Positions 41,343-49,775 of a DNA stretch of 64,000 bases are shown piece after piece. The position numbers were made by a program, and so were the translations under genes. Each line of letters starts with the position of its first letter. The first letter of the stretch is position 1. The notes under the pieces are model-generated. The model was not told the DNA's origin and made no database searches. It saw only the letters and a list, made by a program, of their open reading frames with translations. Source of the stretch: a virus; IMG/VR virus record IMGVR_UViG_3300027917_000018, positions 1 through 64,000 of that record, one strand, 5' to 3'.

Positions 41343-41894
41343 ATGCTTTTTACTGAGCGAAAAGAGTTCCTGTACGATCCGGCGCTGTTCAGGCGGGCGG
41401 ACACTCAGACGGCCCTGAAATTCCACAGGGAACACACTGTCGCTTTTGCGCCACGGCCTTATCCCAAGTTTTTCGAGGCGGACCATCGGTCTCAAAAGAT
41501 CGACCATCTCTGGCACATGCCATTGGACAACAGAACGGTTTTCAGCCGAGTCCTGGATATTCCGTGCCTGAATAGCCACGAGCGGCCTCGGTGGAGCCAA
41601 ACCAAAGTCGGCCTCTACGCACAGAGAAACGACCGTTTCACGCTGTCCAACCTGATCCTCCAGGAGCTGGACTATTTCCCGGAGCGCGGGGACCAGGTTT
41701 ATTACAACGGTTACCGGTACATGATCGTGGACGTGGTACTGGAGCCCCAGGGCTATTGGCAGCAGACCAACGTCTGGCTGGGCCTGGCCGTTGTCTGCAT
41801 CATCCCGCCGGATGGGGATGCCCGCCCAGTGACCAATCCCGGCGAAGCCGTGCCCTCTGAGCTGTATCAAACCCGGCCATTGCCTGAAGCCTGA
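41343..41894 (+). CDS. Putative tail completion/connector protein
   Basis: A 183-residue protein, rich in aromatic residues, with a Y-Y-N-G-Y-R-Y-M-I-V-D-V-V-L strand near 120-135. The layout resembles small connector or completion proteins in large phages. It starts the rightward tail block that leads to sheath and tube. Assignment from context and style only. Confidence 0.45.
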   Translation: MLFTERKEFLYDPALFRRADTQTALKFHREHTVAFAPRPYPKFFEADHRSQKIDHLWHMPLDNRTVFSRVLDIPCLNSHERPRWSQTKVGLYAQRNDRFTLSNLILQELDYFPERGDQVYYNGYRYMIVDVVLEPQGYWQQTNVWLGLAVVCIIPPDGDARPVTNPGEAVPSELYQTRPLPEA

Positions 41895-42232
41895 TGTGGG
41901 AAAACTTGATCACCGATGAGGTCAGCCGGGCCGGAACTTCCGTTCTTGGAGATGCCTTGACGCCACCGGCTCGGGAGGCCGTGGCCCGCAATCTCTATGA
42001 CTGGCTGGTCCGGGCACCGAAGGCCAGCGTCGACAACTTGGAGGCCAGGCTGGAGCAAATGCGTAAACGAATTGACGCAATGACCGCTGGCTTGGTTGTC
42101 GGTTTGGACAACGGCGAACTCGTAGTTACTGCGACGGGCGACGCCGAGACGGTGTTGCGAATGTTTGAGCTGGGGACGGACTGGTTTCCGCCAGCTCCTG
42201 TAGAAGACATGATCTTTGCCGTGCTGGCGTAA
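41894..42232 (+). CDS. Hypothetical protein, 112 residues
   Basis: TGATG overlap with the previous gene. A helical N-terminal two thirds and a beta-rich, hydrophobic end (D-M-I-F-A-V-L-A). No family is recognised; position suggests a tail protein. Confidence 0.5.
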   Translation: MWENLITDEVSRAGTSVLGDALTPPAREAVARNLYDWLVRAPKASVDNLEARLEQMRKRIDAMTAGLVVGLDNGELVVTATGDAETVLRMFELGTDWFPPAPVEDMIFAVLA

Positions 42233-42234
42233 CG

Positions 42235-42240
42235 TAATTA
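42235..42240 (+). promoter_or_regulatory. TAATTA element (TAGTTA variant)
   Basis: CGTAATTAAGAGCGT precedes ATG 42248 with 7 bases between hexamer and start. Confidence 0.4.
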
Positions 42241-42247
42241 AGAGCGT

Positions 42248-42511
42248 ATGAACACCGAGCGAATCAAGAAGCTGATCGACGAGTGCGATGGCAGCCCCGA
42301 TGGGATCAAGACCACCGCCAATCGCATTCTGGCTGAGGATACGACCATCAAAGTCGGCGACGTTGTCGGGGTTGTCTCCGAGGACGAGTCGATGGGCATG
42401 GTCGGAAAAGGCAAGGTCCAGAGCTTCAGCGACGACAAGGCTTACGCCAACGTCGCTTTTGACGACGGACGCGTTGTTCCGATCCTCACCAACGGCTTGT
42501 ACAAGGTCTAA
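42248..42511 (+). CDS. Small protein with an SH3/KOW-like beta part
   Basis: An 87-residue protein. The helical start is followed by T-T-I-K-V-G-D-V-V-G-V-V-S-E-D and further strands, like a small beta-barrel. Function unknown. A hairpin terminator follows. Confidence 0.55.
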   Translation: MNTERIKKLIDECDGSPDGIKTTANRILAEDTTIKVGDVVGVVSEDESMGMVGKGKVQSFSDDKAYANVAFDDGRVVPILTNGLYKV

Positions 42512-42543
42512 TCCTAGCCGTAGCGCCCGCCGTCCGCTTTTGC

Positions 42544-42571
42544 AGCCGGTCGTCGCCTGGCGACCGGCTTT
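42544..42571 (+). terminator. Terminator hairpin
   Basis: AGCCGGTCG (42544-42552) pairs with CGACCGGCT (42561-42569) around an 8-base loop, followed by TT. Confidence 0.75.
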
Positions 42572-42596
42572 CCATTTCCTTCATCCAGCCTGTCCG

Positions 42597-42602
42597 TAGT
42601 TA
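42597..42602 (+). promoter_or_regulatory. TAGTTA element
   Basis: CCGTAGTTAAGGCGGT precedes ATG 42610, 7 bases between hexamer and start, directly after a terminator. Confidence 0.55.
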
Positions 42603-42609
42603 AGGCGGT

Positions 42610-44010
42610 ATGCCGCTTAACACGAATGACGGCAGGCTGGAACTTCCGACCGGCAAGGTTGACATCACCAGCATGCGCTACCACGAATTGTGGTTGCAGC
42701 GCTGGCTGTACCAGAGGTTTTTCGTGCGGGAAGGCTACCCGGTGCCGGTCGTTTTCGCCACCCCGATGGACGCCTTTGGCATGTTCAGCAGGCTGTGGCG
42801 GGACGACGCCAACCCGTTTGCCTATCTTCTGGCGCTCAAGGACGAAAACGGCACCCCGCTCTACCAGCCCTACCCGTCCCCGCTTCGGTATCCCCTGCTT
42901 TCGGTGACGCGAAAGAACATCAAATACCGGACGTACCAGAACTTTTCGATTCACCAGTGGCGGCACATCAACTATCCGACGATCAGCGATGCTGGCGAAG
43001 CCCTGGAGGGTAAGGAGCAACAAGGCGTCGACTTGACTCAGTGCGACCTGGGCAACGTGACCACGGCCCGCATGCCGATGGCCTTCGACTACCGGTTCCA
43101 GCTCGACCATTTCTGCATGCGGCCCGATACGCAGGCTTTTTACATCGAGCGCCTGCTGCGGCAGTTCTGGCGAACGGGCGGAACGCTCCAGACGTGGATG
43201 ACGATTGATTACCCAGGCTGGGGTGAGCAGTACGTGCGAATGTACCTGGAAGGGGATGTGATCGACCACCCGGCTCCCGAGGAAACGGAGGGCAAGGCCG
43301 TCGAATTCAGAACCACCGTAAACCTCGTGATCGAGGGCTTCAGCGTGGATACCGACTTCCAGGTGAAGCCGACGCTTTGGTACTACGTCTTTAATGCTGC
43401 GTCCCCGCAGGACCTTGAGGCTCTGAATTTGCCCGTCGGCAAGGTTGACATGAGGCCGGTGGCTGAAAATCCGGTCCTCGAAGACCGGGCCGACGAACTG
43501 CCTTCAGCCGGAACCTGCAAGGAGGAAGGAGTGATCGAGGCGTACACCGCCGCCGGGACACAGTGGGTTTATTTCGGCGACCCAGGTGTCCAGGTCGTTC
43601 CGCCCGACAACGTCTTTGGCCCGAACAACGACCCAGCCAGTTATCCGACCGACGCCCAGTTCCATCCCAGCGCCTGGTCTTACGGCATCGCCTCTACTGT
43701 GGCCTTTGGCACGCCGACTATCGACTACGGACCGCCGGTCGCGGCTACAAACGTAAACGGAACATTGGCTGTCGGGCCGAGCATCGATGTGAGCTGGGAC
43801 GATAACGCAGTGGGTGAGTACAGCTACAACGTCCTGCGGCAGACCAACGGCGCGGGCGGATTTTTCGGCATCGACAGCGTTCCGGCGGACTCGGTGGCGT
43901 ACAACGATCCGAGCGTCTCCGGCGGCAACTTTTACGAGTATGTGATCCAGACGGTGGGCGGTGGCGGTACGACGGATTCGGTTTCCAGCGGCACGATAGC
44001 TGTGCCGTGA
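42610..44010 (+). CDS. Virion structural protein with a fibronectin-III-like end
   Basis: A 466-residue protein. The first 330 residues form an aromatic-rich fold of unknown family. The last 95 residues read as a fibronectin-III/Ig-like domain: S-I-D-V-S-W-D-D-N, Y-S-Y-N-V-L-R, then F-Y-E-Y-V-I-Q-T-V-G. Such domains often sit on the virion surface. It precedes the sheath gene and has its own TAGTTA element. Two CGTAAAC sites lie within it. Confidence 0.6.
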   Translation: MPLNTNDGRLELPTGKVDITSMRYHELWLQRWLYQRFFVREGYPVPVVFATPMDAFGMFSRLWRDDANPFAYLLALKDENGTPLYQPYPSPLRYPLLSVTRKNIKYRTYQNFSIHQWRHINYPTISDAGEALEGKEQQGVDLTQCDLGNVTTARMPMAFDYRFQLDHFCMRPDTQAFYIERLLRQFWRTGGTLQTWMTIDYPGWGEQYVRMYLEGDVIDHPAPEETEGKAVEFRTTVNLVIEGFSVDTDFQVKPTLWYYVFNAASPQDLEALNLPVGKVDMRPVAENPVLEDRADELPSAGTCKEEGVIEAYTAAGTQWVYFGDPGVQVVPPDNVFGPNNDPASYPTDAQFHPSAWSYGIASTVAFGTPTIDYGPPVAATNVNGTLAVGPSIDVSWDDNAVGEYSYNVLRQTNGAGGFFGIDSVPADSVAYNDPSVSGGNFYEYVIQTVGGGGTTDSVSSGTIAVP

Positions 44011-44019
44011 GGAGCACTG

Positions 44020-44025
44020 TAGTTA
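44020..44025 (+). promoter_or_regulatory. TAGTTA element
   Basis: CTGTAGTTAAGGCTGA precedes ATG 44033, 7 bases between hexamer and start. It revealed the short gene at 44033. Confidence 0.45.
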
Positions 44026-44032
44026 AGGCTGA

Positions 44033-44200
44033 ATGTGTGTTGGACGTTTCGATGAATGGCGCGCCATTGCTAACGGTGAGAATCGCGGCGGAGCGGTTGC
44101 AGTCGCGCAAGCTGGGCTGCCCTCCGCAAGGCGGCAAAAAGCCCCGAGCATTGATTCGTTTACGCCGAAAGCAGATTCCGACGCGCCCGACGCAACGTAG
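44033..44200 (+). CDS. Short hypothetical gene behind a TAGTTA element
   Basis: ATG 44033 to TAG 44200, 55 residues. It reads as a plausible small Ala/Arg/Asp protein, while the alternative overlapping frame (44007-44204) is basic and shadow-like. Its stop codon overlaps the TAGTTA element of the sheath gene. No function is proposed. Confidence 0.4.
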   Translation: MCVGRFDEWRAIANGENRGGAVAVAQAGLPSARRQKAPSIDSFTPKADSDAPDAT

Positions 44201-44203
44201 TTA
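44198..44203 (+). promoter_or_regulatory. TAGTTA element before the sheath gene
   Basis: ACGTAGTTAAAGCG, 15 bases before ATG 44219; the longest gap in the set. Confidence 0.4.
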
Positions 44204-44218
44204 AAGCGAGAAACGAGT

Positions 44219-46429
44219 ATGGCAACGATTCGCACGAAAACATTTCCGGGCGTCTATACGCAAATCATCGACCGGAGCTATCTGCTACCGCAGACAAGCC
44301 GGTTCCGTGGCGGCCTGATTGGCGTGGCGCGTAAAGGCCCGTTTGACACGCCAACCTCAGTGCGGTCGCTCCAGGAATTCCAGCGGCTGTTTGGCCAACC
44401 TCTGGTTGGGAACTATTTCCTGGCCAATGCGGTCGCCATTCTGTCCGACCTCACGGACGGCATGAAGGTGGTCCGTGTCGGGTTCCGGTCCGACAGCCTG
44501 CCGGGTGCGACCTTCACGGCTTCGGCGCTTTCCGTCACTGGGACGGTTACGCCCTACGCCAAGGGGTCGGTGCTCGATCCGGCGCTGTGGAGCGGGGACG
44601 TTTACGTCACCGTCAAGCAGGCTGGGCTGGCGCAGACTGTCAACCAGGTTGTGACCTCGGTCGGCAGCATCGGCCCGGACAGCGCCCTGGTTTCGTTTAC
44701 GGACGCCGACGCCATCAAGGCTCTCTACACCAACGCGACGGTCGAGTACTCGATCGGCAACCCGCACGCCAACGAGGCTCAGGGCCTGCTTTACGCCTAC
44801 ACCTACGGCTCCAACAGCGGCGATCCGTGGGATGCCCCGCTTTACACGGGCTCCTACGTGGTGACCTGCTCGGGCGATAAGGGCGACTACGAGATTCAGC
44901 TGACCCACCCGAGCACCTATTCGCTTTTCGCCGTTGGTGACCTGCTCAAGATCAGCCAAACCGGCAAGAACGACACCCAGGAAGTCAGGGTCAAGCAGGC
45001 GCTCCCCGATGGGCGCGTGTTGCTGGAAACCACCGATTTGCCGGGCAAGGGCTACCAAGCCCTGGCGCTTCAGGACAGCTACACGGCTGCCTACGTTTAC
45101 CGGAAAACCGGCTCCATCTCCTACATCAACCTTGAGGCGGCTTCGGCGGGTGACTGGGCCAACAGTGGCGACATCACCGCCGGGCTCTTCGTTAAGGTGC
45201 GCCCCGGCGGCAAGGCCAACACCAAGAAGTTCGAGGTTTACGAGGACGGGGCCTTGGTCGAGACCATCGACAACCTCTACAACGGCAGCGGCACCAATTC
45301 GTGGTCGGGCCGGATCAACGGCAACAGCCAGTACATCAGCGTCGTCAGCGTGGCCACGTCCGGGACGATGAATTACCTCCCGGCCAATTACAGCTATGGC
45401 TACGAGGCCGGGGCCTATCTGATCAACTCCGGGTACAACAACTCGGGCGGCAGCTTCAGTGAAGGCTACAACGGCGAGGCCGCCACGGCGGAGGACTTCA
45501 TTGGACGCTACGACCCGACGACGGATCGGTACACCGGCATCCAGTCCTTCATCGATACGCCCGAGGCGCGGGTCGACATCATGTGCTGCCCCGGCATCAC
45601 CGACGGCGGAAGCTACGATCCGCTCGGCGGCGACACCAGCGGCCTCCACCGCCGGATGTATGAAGTCTGCAACCGGATCAATGCCCTGGCCATCATCGAC
45701 GTTCCTCCGGCGCTCAATGCTCGGCAGGCCATCGACTGGCACAATGGCGATGGCCTCTACAGCGGGCGTGGCCGGATCGACAGCTACAACATCAGCTGTT
45801 TCTGGAACTGGTTCACCATTTCCGACCCGTTCACCGGGGAGGACAAGACGGTGCCGCCCACCTTGGGCGCTCTGCGATGTTTGGCCTTCACGTTCGACCG
45901 CGACAAGCCGTGGTATGTGGCGGCGGGCGACCAGCGCGGCATCATCCCCGAGGCCAAGTACGTCGAGTTCGAGCACGTGTCCGACGACACCAAGCAGTCG
46001 ATGTACGGCAACGGGCAGTCCATCAACGGCATCTTCCTCGATCGGGGACAGATCAAGCTGTGGGGCGAGCGGACGATGCAGGTGGCCGAGAGCAAGCTCT
46101 CCGTCAACCACAACGTTATCCTCGTCAACTATGTGGTCTACAACCTGTCGGAGATTGGCCGCCGGTTCATCTTCGAGCCCAACGATCCCGAGCTGCTGGT
46201 GCGGGTCCGCCTGGCCTTCGCCCAGTTCCTCGACAACGTCAAGACGGAGCGCGGCATCGAGGAATACGTGCTGGTCATTGACGACACCAACAACTCGGCG
46301 GACACGCGGAACCGCCGCGAGGTCATTGTTGACCTGGCTATTGTCCCGACCGATTCGGTCGAGCGCATCTACATCACCGCCACGGTGCGCGAAAGCGGCG
46401 CGGTGCTTGATGAACTGAACGCTGAGTAA
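44219..46429 (+). CDS. Tail sheath protein (gp18-like)
   Basis: A 736-residue protein. It opens with the sheath start K-T-F-P-G-V-Y-T-Q-I-I-D-R-S, contains the long variable middle with G-D-W-A-N and Y-S-Y-G segments, and ends with the conserved C-terminal domain: I-K-L-W-G-E-R-T-M near 615-625 and A-F-A-Q-F-L, then V-R-E-S-G. These match T4 gp18-type sheaths (659 residues in T4), which contract to drive the tube into the cell. Tube and tail genes follow. Confidence 0.9.
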   Translation: MATIRTKTFPGVYTQIIDRSYLLPQTSRFRGGLIGVARKGPFDTPTSVRSLQEFQRLFGQPLVGNYFLANAVAILSDLTDGMKVVRVGFRSDSLPGATFTASALSVTGTVTPYAKGSVLDPALWSGDVYVTVKQAGLAQTVNQVVTSVGSIGPDSALVSFTDADAIKALYTNATVEYSIGNPHANEAQGLLYAYTYGSNSGDPWDAPLYTGSYVVTCSGDKGDYEIQLTHPSTYSLFAVGDLLKISQTGKNDTQEVRVKQALPDGRVLLETTDLPGKGYQALALQDSYTAAYVYRKTGSISYINLEAASAGDWANSGDITAGLFVKVRPGGKANTKKFEVYEDGALVETIDNLYNGSGTNSWSGRINGNSQYISVVSVATSGTMNYLPANYSYGYEAGAYLINSGYNNSGGSFSEGYNGEAATAEDFIGRYDPTTDRYTGIQSFIDTPEARVDIMCCPGITDGGSYDPLGGDTSGLHRRMYEVCNRINALAIIDVPPALNARQAIDWHNGDGLYSGRGRIDSYNISCFWNWFTISDPFTGEDKTVPPTLGALRCLAFTFDRDKPWYVAAGDQRGIIPEAKYVEFEHVSDDTKQSMYGNGQSINGIFLDRGQIKLWGERTMQVAESKLSVNHNVILVNYVVYNLSEIGRRFIFEPNDPELLVRVRLAFAQFLDNVKTERGIEEYVLVIDDTNNSADTRNRREVIVDLAIVPTDSVERIYITATVRESGAVLDELNAE

Positions 46430-46450
46430 ACCAAACAGTCCTAACGTTTT

Positions 46451-47056
46451 ATGGCAAGGCTACGTTACAAAAACACGTTCGCGTCGCAGAATTCGCGACT
46501 CGACCTCCAGCGTGTTGACCTTTTCAAGATCACCCTGGAGCTGCCCACCGCGCTCGGCCTTCCGTGGGACGAGCACGTTGAATTTGCCGTCGAGAAGTTC
46601 CCATTCCCTGACCGGAACAAGGAACTCATCGCCGTCAAGTACATGCAGCAAACCAACCAGATGCTTGGTGCCGACTCGAACAGCGGGCCGGTCGACATCC
46701 CGGTGCGGTATGCCTTCGCCCAGCGCACTGCCGAGGCGCTGGAGAAGTGGTTCTGGCTCATTGCCAACCCGCTCACGGGCGGCGTCGGTCTGACCAGCGA
46801 GGTCAAGTGTATGGGCTTCATGCGCTGGCTGATCCCCAACATGCGCAAGCAGATCGCCGACATCCGCAGCCAGGCTATCCCTGGTGAGGACACGATGCGG
46901 GACGGAGCCACCTACGTCCTGGAAGGCTGCCTGATCCGTGGCCTGAAGTTCATCGACGCGGACATGACGACCAGCAACTACGTCAACCTGCAATTCGGCC
47001 TGTCAGTTGACCGTTGGTATCCCGAAAACATTGAGGCACTCCAGCAAACCTATTGA
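46451..47056 (+). CDS. Tail tube protein (gp19-like)
   Basis: A 201-residue protein immediately after the sheath. It has the small beta-barrel plan of gp19: F-A-V-E-K-F-P-F-P-D-R near residue 45, P-V-R-Y-A-F-A-Q-R-T-A-E-A-L-E-K-W-F near 85, and a C-terminal strand. T4 gp19 is 163 residues. It stacks as hexamer rings inside the sheath. The next gene overlaps by one base (TGATG). Confidence 0.85.
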   Translation: MARLRYKNTFASQNSRLDLQRVDLFKITLELPTALGLPWDEHVEFAVEKFPFPDRNKELIAVKYMQQTNQMLGADSNSGPVDIPVRYAFAQRTAEALEKWFWLIANPLTGGVGLTSEVKCMGFMRWLIPNMRKQIADIRSQAIPGEDTMRDGATYVLEGCLIRGLKFIDADMTTSNYVNLQFGLSVDRWYPENIEALQQTY

Positions 47057-47553
47057 TGCGCCCCTCTGGCCTAGTCAGTGTCACTCGGATTGTCGACGGT
47101 TTCGGGCGGGAGATTCCCCTCGAAGCCGCGATCCGTTATGGGTGGATCAGCCCCGAGCACCTGGCCGACACGCCAAACCTTTTTGTCGACCAGGGACGCC
47201 AGCTGCTGGCCTATTGCTTCGCGTTTCGCAGCCCGATCGAGAATTACACCTGCTCCAAGTTCGGCGTCGGCACAGGCACCACGGCGGCCAAGGTGACCGA
47301 TGTCGGCCTGGAAGCCCCGGTGGCGCTCTCCTCGGGCAATTACACCGCTGCGGTGGACAGCGTGGACTTCCTGACGGCCTTTGTGGTCCGGGTGGCCTTT
47401 ACGCTCGGCTTAGCCGACGCCAATGGCAGCCTGATCACCGAGATGGGGCTTTTCAGCGGGAACGATTCCTTGATGGCACGGCGCGTCAGGACCGTGGGCA
47501 TCAACAAGACGAGCGACTTTGCTCCAACCCTGACGTGGCGAATCCGATTTTAA
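47056..47553 (+). CDS. Tail-associated beta protein
   Basis: A 165-residue protein from ATG 47056. It has the pattern F-G-V-G-T-G-T-T and L-I-T-E-M-G-L-F-S-G-N, the latter reminiscent of tail-fibre or collar proteins (E-x-G-L-F). No enzyme motif. Its place after the tube suggests a tail-surface or tip component. Confidence 0.55.
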   Translation: MRPSGLVSVTRIVDGFGREIPLEAAIRYGWISPEHLADTPNLFVDQGRQLLAYCFAFRSPIENYTCSKFGVGTGTTAAKVTDVGLEAPVALSSGNYTAAVDSVDFLTAFVVRVAFTLGLADANGSLITEMGLFSGNDSLMARRVRTVGINKTSDFAPTLTWRIRF

Positions 47554-47565
47554 CCCCTTGCGATT

Positions 47566-47919
47566 ATGGTAATTCACTGCACTGACGGCCAGGTGGTAGG
47601 CGAGACTGAAAGCACACTTTTCAACGTGCTCCAGCAAGGCCCGGTCTCCATGATGGTCATTATCAAGAATTCGGGCGTGAACACCATGAACTACCGGTTC
47701 CAGGAGTACAACGGAACCGCGTGGGTCGACCTCGGGGCCTCGGGGACGGACTATTACAACACGCTGAGTGCCAGCCAGGTCCGCTCCTTCAAGGTCACGT
47801 CCAATTACCCGCAGGTGCAGATGGTTGGCAATGCGTCCGGTGGTGCGTTCATCGACTTCTCAGTGACCCGCTACTATAACCGGGCCGCAGGCGGGAGCAT
47901 TCCTATCCTCGCGCTGTAG
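47566..47919 (+). CDS. Small virion protein
   Basis: A 117-residue beta-rich protein with M-N-Y-R-F-Q-E-Y-N-G-T-A-W-V-D-L-G, a phrase common in small decoration or tail proteins; similar in style to the protein at 39258. Overlaps the convergent exonuclease gene by 17 bases. Confidence 0.55.
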   Translation: MVIHCTDGQVVGETESTLFNVLQQGPVSMMVIIKNSGVNTMNYRFQEYNGTAWVDLGASGTDYYNTLSASQVRSFKVTSNYPQVQMVGNASGGAFIDFSVTRYYNRAAGGSIPILAL

Positions 47920-48802
47920 GCACGTCCTCCTCGTCGTCCTCGACCATCCGGCTGCGGCTGTGTTCCCGCAGCCGGTAGCTTCGGTAGATCGGCATGTAAG
48001 TGCCGTACAAGTCCTGCCAGTCCTCCAGCAGTTTCGGATCGCCAAGTTGGAGCGGTCTCGGCTCCGGCACATCTACCTCCATGTGGAGCAAGGTTCGATC
48101 GAGGCAGTCCGTGAATTGAAGATGGAGGGAATGAGGCAGTTGCGCCAGGATGGCTTCAAAGGCCGCCTCAAAGCTCATGTCCTCGGTGACCTTCTCGAAG
48201 AGCTTCTTCACTTTGACCGGCCCGTAGCCGTAGAGACCGGAGATGGCATCGGTCTTGTCGCCGAGAATGGCCAGAGCGATGGCCAGCTGGCTGGGATGCT
48301 TAATATGCCACTTGTTATTGATGGCCCGGCTGGTTAGCAGTGACTTTTGGTTGAGGCAGAAAAACTGGACGCGACCGCCCTGGAGCTGTTGCAAGTCTTT
48401 GTCGCCGGACGCGACAAAGATGATGTCAGCCTTACTTTTGTAAACGGCGCTGCACACGACATCGTCGCCTTCGCAGCGGTTGGCCACCGCGTTGGCTGTA
48501 TCGAGGACAGCTTCCAGCATACCCATGACGATTTCGCGGGTCTCGTGATAATTGCTTGGCTTGGGGTCCCTGCCCTTGTCCGAAATGCCCTGGCCGCCTT
48601 CGCCGTCCCAGGCAAACAGCGTTCTGTCGATCCGCTCACCCAGCCGGTCGCTTAAGGGATCGATCAAGCTCAGCGCCGTGGCCATGCAGGCTTTCATCGC
48701 GTCGGCGGGCCTGGCCATCTTGCTCCCGGAGCGCTGGGCGTACGCCACGGCGTAGTAGGCCCTGGCGTAGAGGCTGTTGCCATCCACGATGAGGTCGGTC
48801 AT
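47903..48802 (-). CDS. 5'-3' exonuclease / flap endonuclease (T4 RNase H-like)
   Basis: A 299-residue protein. V-D-G-N-S-L-Y-A-R at residues 6-14 gives the first metal Asp. C-E-G-D-D-V near 108-113 and S-G-D-K-D-L near 130 add the acidic cluster, and G-D-K-T-D-A-I-S-G-L-Y-G-Y-G near 180 is the FEN helix-hairpin-helix region. It removes RNA primers and flaps. Oddly it lies in a tail block, just after the gp26-like frameshift gene (ATGA overlap with the extension). Confidence 0.85.
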   Translation of the reverse strand: MTDLIVDGNSLYARAYYAVAYAQRSGSKMARPADAMKACMATALSLIDPLSDRLGERIDRTLFAWDGEGGQGISDKGRDPKPSNYHETREIVMGMLEAVLDTANAVANRCEGDDVVCSAVYKSKADIIFVASGDKDLQQLQGGRVQFFCLNQKSLLTSRAINNKWHIKHPSQLAIALAILGDKTDAISGLYGYGPVKVKKLFEKVTEDMSFEAAFEAILAQLPHSLHLQFTDCLDRTLLHMEVDVPEPRPLQLGDPKLLEDWQDLYGTYMPIYRSYRLREHSRSRMVEDDEEDVPTARG

Positions 48803-48948
48803 AGTTCGTCTTCCACTTCAGGAGGAAGAACCGGGCTCCCCTCGTCCTGTTTGAGCCGCTCAACGGACATCTCCGTGAAGAGGTCCAGGACCCAGTCGGG
48901 AGCTTTGGAAAGGTCGCAAGTAAAGCCGCGTCGCAGCCAGCAAAGGTC
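48799..48948 (-). CDS. Frameshift-extended part of the gp26-like gene (49 residues)
   Basis: In the frame +1 to the gp26-like gene, reading from GAC (48948-48946) gives 49 codons ending at TGA 48801-48799. It has no usable start codon of its own: the frame runs back only to a TAG at 49012-49014, with no ATG, GTG or TTG in the readable part. The stop overlaps the exonuclease ATG (ATGA). The peptide has protein-like texture, with W-L-R-R-G-F-T and D-W-V-L-D-L-F. It is expected as a fusion of 320 residues. Confidence 0.6.
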   Translation of the reverse strand, partial: DLCWLRRGFTCDLSKAPDWVLDLFTEMSVERLKQDEGSPVLPPEVEDEL

Positions 48949-48952
48949 AAAG
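48946..48952 (-). promoter_or_regulatory. RF2-type +1 frameshift site CTT-TGA-C
   Basis: On the minus strand the gene ends AAG AGT CTT TGA C. This is the same heptamer as the programmed +1 site of prfB (CUU UGA C). Slipping one base continues into the open frame above. An AGGTGG lies 8 bases before CTT, a possible but non-ideal stimulating Shine-Dalgarno. Confidence 0.6.
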
Positions 48953-49762
48953 ACTCTTTGCCACCTGTTTTGTAAACGTTCCGACGCGGCCCGAACGAAA
49001 AAATTCGGTCCCTATATTCAGCGGCCACCGGTAGACTTGCTTGCAATTCACGCACTGCTGCTGGAGGTCCAGCTCAAGATGGGGCGTGATGTCGTTTTCT
49101 TGGTCCTCCAGGAACTTGGCATCCTTGGGCGGCAGCGCTGTGTACCACGCTACCAATTCCTGCATGTTGTCGGGCCGCTCGCCTCCCACGGTCTCGACCA
49201 TCGTCACGATCCGGGCGACCGAATCCGGGCAGAGTTTCTTGGACTCAGGGGTTCGGCCAAGGATGTTGATTTCGTCCCCGATCAGGAGCGGACGGATTGT
49301 TAGCGTGTCGCCGACGACCGGAAGCGTGATGCTTTCGTGCCCCGGATAGCCGGGAGGCTTCTTGCCCATCGGCACCAGTTCGTCGGGCACGATGATCTTG
49401 TCTTCCTCCTCGTGATTGCAGTAGGGGCAGGAGGCCACGTAGAAGATTTCGCAGTCGGTTTGGATGGACCGGGAAACCATCAGCACGGTCAGCACGTCCC
49501 CTGAGACGAACCGTTCCAGCGGGCAGCCATTGAGGTTGCAGACCTTCTCCAGGAGCCTGAAGAGGATCGCCTCGTTCTCCATCCCGGCCTCGCGGCGCGC
49601 CTCTTGCAGCCAGGTGTCGATTTGATAATCCCAGGGGTAAACCGTGATTTCTCCGTTGGGGAACGCCTCCGGGCAGCTGTAGCCGCCGCTCAGAAGCGCG
49701 ATCTTTTTAGCGAACTTTTCCCGGCGCGGGGTCAAGTCCTTCAGGTTCGTCTTGATAGCCAT
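48947..49762 (-). CDS. gp26/gp51-like baseplate or tail-assembly protein
   Basis: A 271-residue protein. It has a C-P-Y-C-N-H pair near 113-118 and a C-V-N-C-K pair near 245-249, a likely zinc site, and the overall plan of the T4-type base plate/hub assembly family (gp26/gp51-like). In other tailed phages the equivalent gene before the tape measure makes a frameshift chaperone pair. Here the end carries a CTT-TGA-C site and a continuing frame. It follows the spike gene by 13 bases. Confidence 0.65.
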   Translation of the reverse strand: MAIKTNLKDLTPRREKFAKKIALLSGGYSCPEAFPNGEITVYPWDYQIDTWLQEARREAGMENEAILFRLLEKVCNLNGCPLERFVSGDVLTVLMVSRSIQTDCEIFYVASCPYCNHEEEDKIIVPDELVPMGKKPPGYPGHESITLPVVGDTLTIRPLLIGDEINILGRTPESKKLCPDSVARIVTMVETVGGERPDNMQELVAWYTALPPKDAKFLEDQENDITPHLELDLQQQCVNCKQVYRWPLNIGTEFFRSGRVGTFTKQVAKSL

Positions 49763-49775
49763 ACAGGGAAGAACG

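Noticed and set aside
44007-44204. A 65-codon frame starting at GTG 44007
   Set aside because: The overlapping frame at 44033 has the TAGTTA element at the right distance and a more natural composition.
44357-46111. A 584-codon open frame on the minus strand opposite the sheath gene
   Set aside because: It is rich in Val/Arg/Gly/Asp with no motif, and it mirrors the codon pattern of the well-supported sheath gene; a GC-rich antisense shadow.
48636-49055. A -1 frameshift of the gp26-like gene at the TTTTTT run near 49003
   Set aside because: The -1 frame overlaps most of the exonuclease start, is shadow-like and ends at no sensible place, whereas the +1 frame ends in an ATGA overlap.
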